Of a stretch of DNA of 64,000 nt, positions 59,337-64,000 are shown in pieces. A program made the translations under genes and the position numbers. This stretch comes from Porpolomopsis calyptriformis (taxonomy: Eukaryota > Basidiomycota > Agaricomycetes > Agaricales > Hygrophoraceae): NCBI GenBank assembly GCA_951640195.1, contig CATOCQ010000001.1, forward strand, positions 1 to 64,000, read 5' to 3'. The notes under the pieces are model-generated. The model did no database searches. It had not been told where the DNA came from and worked only from the letters and a program-made list of their open reading frames with translations. Each line of letters starts with the position of its first letter. Position 1 is the stretch's first letter.

Positions 59337-61447
59337 CTAATTTTCAATATCGATATCCCTTTTAACGGCGTCAGCCATCATCTGGGTGTTCAGCTGGAAA
59401 AGTTAACAAAAGTAAAAGGATATCAACAAATGAGTGATAGCTAACCCTGTCCATCGTTACGATCGGCGAACTGCAGGTGGTTGAAGTTATCGTGAGTGGT
59501 AGACAGATCGACACCTGCAGTTCAAGGTTTTGCTGGTTACGGAAATCTTCTCGTGCCATTATACTTGGTGAAAGGAGATTAGCTTTCGGTCCAAATCTAT
59601 TATCGCTTAACTCACCCTGCCATTAAGGAAATGAAGTACACTATGGGATCCATTTTTCGCAGACAATCTCGCAAGATATAAAGCATACGCACATTTGTTT
59701 TGAGCAACAAGGCCAGGCCAGCAATCGAAGTTGTTGGCGTGTTGGAACTGTCAAAGGAATTAATCATTTAACACAATCAAGCAGAGAAATCTCCCTACAA
59801 ATGCGAACGAGATCAGCGAAGCAATGCTATGTTTTAAACCGCTTGGTTCATCAAATCAGAACTGATCTGATCAGAAACTTCTTACCAGACGAGTACAGGT
59901 GCAATAAGCAACAGTGAACCACTGGCAGAAATCATGTACATTAGCTCTGCATACTGGTATTCACGGTGTAAACCATCGAAACCCGAAGGATTGTGTCCAT
60001 CCTGAAGGTAGATTATCAGGTGCGTAACGCTCGAACAATAAAATCGGCGCAGCGCACCGCCTAAACCCAGTTCTTGATTTGTACAGATAGTAGCACAGCG
60101 CCATGGCGAGGCTTATGTCTGCCACCAGCAAGGAAGTTTGACCCGCAATTGCAAGGTTATAAAACTCCTGGAGAGGAAGGTGAATTTATTAATAAGTTAG
60201 AAGGGCGCACAGTGGTCATCTTGGAATCGTCCTAGACCTGCTGCTTACTTGGGGGTATGACACAAGGGTCCGGAAACCAAAGCTAGATGGAAATTAATCA
60301 TCACGACATGGATCCATCAAGAACATTTTCCGAAACAAACAGCTGTACAGTGATGGCTGCCACTCCTATTAGATTCCTATCATATCAATTTGAGAGTGGA
60401 ACGTACTTGTCCCAATCGCTACAAAGAAACCTGCTCGTTAGGTGTCTTGGCTCTTGTTAACCCTAACGTCTCACCGAACTCGGCTAACGACCAGGCTACC
60501 TAAACAGGCATGAGCAACGTCTCGATGAGAAGAACTGGTGAATTTACAATCCACGCTGTTAAAACTATGCTCCCTTTGCTCACTATCATTTTAACATCAG
60601 CAGAAGGAGTAGGTGGGCTTATAGAGGCCCACTTGCTGATGAACAGTCGACGCAAGAACATGCTGCCATCGCAAAGTGAGTAACGCGGACATTTTCAACC
60701 ATGTATTGCGCACCATCGTGTGCAAAACATCTGAAGTTCCTACCCATTAATCCCATTCAAGTAAATATCAATGGCATAGCCAAGATCACGGAAGTACCCA
60801 CCCTCACAGCATATATCACCTGTGGGACCATTGATTTAAAGTGCAAAGTAATAAAATAAAATAACAATGAAGCAGACTATCACCTACATCGAAACTCCTA
60901 TCGAATCATCAATCGGAGTTACGGAGAATTGTGAATGCTGAGGGCGTAGATCATACCAGAATGGCGTAGCAAGGGCTGCAGGGTCTCCAAAGTTTGTAAT
61001 GAGAAAGGTGTAGCCCACATGGGCGATTGCAGCAGTAATCATGCATTCAAGACACCTTAGGAGGGTGTAAGCTCGACCGTCATACTCAAGGCATTACTTT
61101 CCATTGAAATCCCACCTGAAAATGAGCAATTAACAGGGGAGACATAACGAGGTGATCACTCACCAGGAACTTCATGTGGAAGGGATCTTTAACCAGTCCT
61201 CTAGTCGAGAAGAAGTACTGATACACTTGGAGATATATTATGCCAAACAGACTGTTATATTGTGTCCAATCAAAAAGTGTGTTCAAATCGGAACGGTCAG
61301 ACGCACGCAAAAGTGAAGTACTCTTCGTCCCCACACAATTAGCACCAGACAAGAGGCAGATGGGTTAAGTCACAAACCTGCAATGAGAATCAGGCCGTGA
61401 AATTGATTTTCGATTGCTTTGAGTTCGCCAACATCAGCGGTAGCCAT
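59337..61447 (-). CDS. DUF6534-like integral membrane protein
   Basis: Many short exons. Start ATG 61,445-61,447 (MATADVGELKAIENQFHGLI). Then LFGIIYLQVYQYFFST, KDPFHMKFL, CLECMITAAIAHVGYTFLI, TNFGDPAALATPFW, later NLAIAGQTSLLVADISLAM, LCYYLYKSRTGF, RVSMVYTVNT, SGSLLLIAPVLVW, AYALYLARLSAKNGS and a last exon ending at TAG 59,337-59,339. This is the seven-helix pattern, with the NFGDP..L loop and the SRTGF turn, of the mushroom family I recall as DUF6534; members are uncharacterised, receptor-like membrane proteins. Several exon borders are doubtful and I cannot rule out decay between 60,250 and 60,900. Confidence 0.55.
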
Positions 61448-62155
61448 GATTTCAATGTGAACTTTGCAACTCTGTAAGTGTATCCGATCTTTGAAAGTTG
61501 AGAAGATATACCCATTGCTGAAATTTCAAATCAAGATGGCCCCACGATTAATATTAAATCAGTGTTTCTGATCCATTAAACTAATCGGCGATTACATCCA
61601 TCTCTCCGCGATTCTCGGTTGAGTTTGAGTTCAGCGTTATGAACCACCTTGAGTCCTCTGACCCCTCTTGGAGGTGGAGAGGGGTAGGAGTATCGGCGGA
61701 TAAGGGGGTCGGTTGCAGCAGGCTGCCTCAAATGATAGACACGCCCTAAGGCCTGCTCATTTAGTGCCCTCTCGCGTTACCGCTGAGGCTGCTCAGTGGA
61801 GAGGTGGTGGCTGACAGCAAGAAGCTGCGGGAGATATACTGCCCCTTTCACGCTCTACAAAAATGGAATGATTTGTAAACAAGATAATACAAAGCATTTT
61901 GTCCCGGCGGCTGAGTTCAAAAAGATTTTGACTCTGTTTATGCCCTCCCGATTCTTACTGAATGCGAGATGCAGACAGTCCAGTCAGGAGGCGCTCCTCT
62001 GGCTCTGGGTTCAACCACTGCGCGAATACTCGCGCCCGGGAATACGCAAGCAGTGCCTACCCATCCTCAGGAAACACAGATTGGCCAGCGGGTTTGGGAT
62101 GCAGGTGGTGAGTGTGCGGCGTTATACAACCGTTCGTTCACCCGTCGGTTTCTGA
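61448..62155. other. Intergenic; unsupported frames at 61,796-62,163
   Basis: Two overlapping plus frames exist but have no motif and no intron support. Possibly a decayed gene. Confidence 0.35.
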
Positions 62156-62160
62156 CATCT

Positions 62161-63030
62161 TGATTTGTAGACCAGTGTACATTCATCTCCTCTCGATGAA
62201 CACTGATAACTGCGTTATGCAATCAGTGGGTTCGACACGGCGTCATGCCATCGTTTGCTTGTCAATTGGGTTGAATGTCTGGCTTGTTGGTTTCTGACCT
62301 CGGTAAGTTCATATTCTGTTGGCGGACACTGAATGCGCCATGCACTCAGCCGGTGTTGCACCGCTCATTGTCTGACATCTTGATTTGCAGACCGGTGTAC
62401 ATTCATCTCCTCTCGATGAACACTGATAACTGCGTTATGCAATCAGTGGGTTCGATGCGGCGTCATGCCATCATTGGCCGTCGATTGGGTTGAATGTCTG
62501 GCTTTTTGGTTTCTGACCCCGGTAAGTTCATATCCTGTCGGCGCTATGCACTCAGCTGGTGTTGCACCGTTCAGTTGTTGATTGGCTTGGTTTTCTCGCC
62601 TCCTAGTTTATAGACCGCTCACATGCTGTCGGCGAACACTGACTCTTATATACTCAGTGTGTGTTACTGACCTGTTAGTTTCAGACTGTGGTAAGTTCAT
62701 GTCCTGTTGGCTAACACTGAATAAATGCGTGATGCAATCAGTGGGTGTAACACGTCTTATGCCGCCGTTCATCACTCGATTTTCTGGCTTGTTGATTTAC
62801 TTCACACGGGTAGGTTCACATTCCGTAGGTGAATACCGAATGAATGGCGAATGCGCTATGCAGTCAGCAGATGTAACATGGCATTATGCTACATTCACCT
62901 GTTGGCTGGCTTGGTTTTCTTTCCTCTTAGTTTTCAGACTGGGGTAGGTTCATGTCCCATCAGCGAACACCGAGTGCTATGCAACCCCACTGGGTGTTGC
63001 ATAGTGCTATACTACCATTCACTGTCGATT
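62161..63030 (+). repeat. Degenerate 220-bp tandem repeats
   Basis: TGATTTG(T/C)AGACC at 62,161 and 62,381 starts two nearly identical units (period 220 bp) containing CTCTCGATGAACACTGATA and ATGCAATCAGTGGGTTCGA. More diverged pieces (GTAAGTTCAT..CCTGTTGG, ATGCAATCAGTGGGT) continue to ~63,030. The short plus-strand frames here are by-products. Confidence 0.8.
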
Positions 63031-63064
63031 GGCTTGGTTCTGGCCACGCTACCTTACTGTCTTG

Positions 63065-63153
63065 GGGCCTAGACAGTAAGGTAGCATGGCTAACTTTGCC
63101 AGCCTAAAAGTGTAGCAGACTGCGCCAGCTTAACTGGCATTGCTAAGCTGCTT
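63065..63153 (+). mobile_element. Truncated copy of the Harbinger-like MITE
   Basis: GGGCCTAGAC followed by TGGCTAACTTTGCCAGCC and TGGCATTGCTAAGCTGCT, as in 58,691-58,798. Homology stops before the right inverted repeat. A short inverse copy of GCTACCTTACTGTC lies just left (63,045-63,061). Confidence 0.7.
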
Positions 63154-63662
63154 CACCGCACCACAAAGAGCACAATTGTGGCTGTACAAGGAACCGAACC
63201 ACATTTTGGTCAAGTCCACTCTGTTCGGAACAGAGGGGTTCAGAAGGAGTTCACTGAAACTGTGGTAGACCCCTCTCCCACACTAACTTCCAACAGACAT
63301 TCATTTCAGCCATGGCTCAATAACTTGGTAGTGATTCCCATTCCCCCTGTTCGCCGCAAGGAGACAGGTGCTGAATATCCGCTGATACTTGATCATCATC
63401 GAGGTTGGAAGGATGATGGCCACTGTGGAGTTGTGAACCACGCATAACACTGGTAGGGCATAGGCAGGGCATCATCACAGTGATACTTGCCCGGTGCAGT
63501 GAGACATGAGCATCGCTGAATACAGTACATGACTATCCCTCGCATCCCGTCCCGGGAGAGATAATTGGACTGGAGGTCGGGCCATGCTGTAGGAGTCCTA
63601 TGGCTGCATGCTTACGGTCTCATTGCGACAGTTATAGACTTGCAAGGGTGGTTTTACTATTA
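63154..63662. other. Unassigned stretch
   Basis: An 89-codon plus frame (63,178-63,447) has no recognisable motif and no neighbours to support it. No other feature seen. Confidence 0.3.
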
Positions 63663-64000
63663 AAAGACATCTTTGTGCTTCAGACGACTCAGAATCACTT
63701 ATTTCTCACTTTGTAATGGAGCGTGACTGCCATCCTTGATGATGTTGGAGAAGCAGTGAATGGTTTGCACCTTGGTGAGTGGTCATCTGGATACCAACAC
63801 AAAAGGTCATAATGAAAATTCGATTCATAGGGAATATCTGACGTGCGTGAGCAGATGAAATGTAGGAAAAGAGAGTGCGGGAGTGAGAATGAGTACAAGG
63901 GCCACCCTGAGAAGAAGGTAAAGAGGAAGTTGGCTAAGGGAGAACAAGGTGGAATCTACAGACGGAAGGGATGGCAAGGGTCGCCATCCATGCTTCTCTA
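63663..64000 (-). repeat. Right arm of long-range inverted repeat
   Basis: Reverse complement of 1,299-1,638, running off the window's right edge. The enclosed frame (from 63,852) is the counterpart of the minus frame at 1,456. Confidence 0.75.

Noticed and set aside
1..64000. LTR retrotransposons or LINEs
   Set aside because: No reverse transcriptase, integrase or paired direct terminal repeats were recognised; the mobile DNA seen is of DNA-transposon type.
1..64000. CRISPR arrays, riboswitches or rRNA
   Set aside because: None found; the tandem arrays have long units without unique spacers.

Overview
The window reads as nuclear DNA of a mushroom-forming basidiomycete (Agaricomycetes), probably from a large, transposon-rich genome. 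The evidence is: multi-exon genes with GT-AG introns of about 45-70 nt; a fatty acid synthase whose beta and alpha halves run on as one chain; a Plavaka-type transposase; and several gene families I know only from Agaricomycetes (large JmjC proteins, families I recall as DUF6698 and DUF6534). No rRNA, tRNA, CRISPR or bacterial-type operon was seen, and no reverse transcriptase. All gene models are splice reconstructions by eye.

Layout. 0-8.5 kb: an F-box gene cut by the left edge, a small hypothetical gene, and three members of an unrecognised family (2.4-3.6 kb plus, 4.1-6.8 kb minus, 7.5-8.5 kb minus) sharing a ~170-residue module around WAVR..HSFGHS; the middle one is fused to a JmjC oxygenase domain. 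8.9-19.3 kb: a sirtuin and a BAH-PHD protein on the minus strand, then a 1,650-residue gene of unknown function on the plus strand, then about 12 copies of a ~145-bp tandem repeat ending in a sharp terminus at 19,266. An inverted, collinear copy of that array and terminus lies at 44.3-45.7 kb. 19.3-23.2 kb: a truncated Plavaka transposase and, divergent from it, a DUF6698-like gene.

23.6-43.5 kb is a run of broken conserved genes: an MFS transporter, an unidentified gene, TRAPPC11, the first exon of a sterol C-14 reductase, the HAMP repeats of a group III histidine kinase, pieces of the peroxisomal FOX2 enzyme, a 12-kb fatty acid synthase lacking both ends and carrying many lesions, and a RasGEF piece. 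One intact-looking coiled-coil gene (29.0-30.2 kb) sits among them.

45.7-64 kb: 310-bp deletion derivatives of a Tc1/mariner element, the parental 2.83-kb element itself (48,649-51,480), a 2OG-Fe(II) oxygenase gene resembling fungal TET/JBP that carries this element inside an intron, a second large JmjC gene (53.5-58.4 kb), a DUF6534-like membrane protein, degenerate 220-bp repeats, and an inverted repeat that matches 1.3-1.6 kb.

Taken together, the window holds a cluster of chromatin-type enzymes (sirtuin, BAH-PHD, two JmjC proteins, a TET/JBP-like oxygenase) embedded in transposons, around a graveyard of housekeeping gene fragments. The best candidate for an undescribed system is the 8.9-19.3 kb unit with its repeat-array terminus; the second is the Tc1/mariner element with an unexplained second gene.
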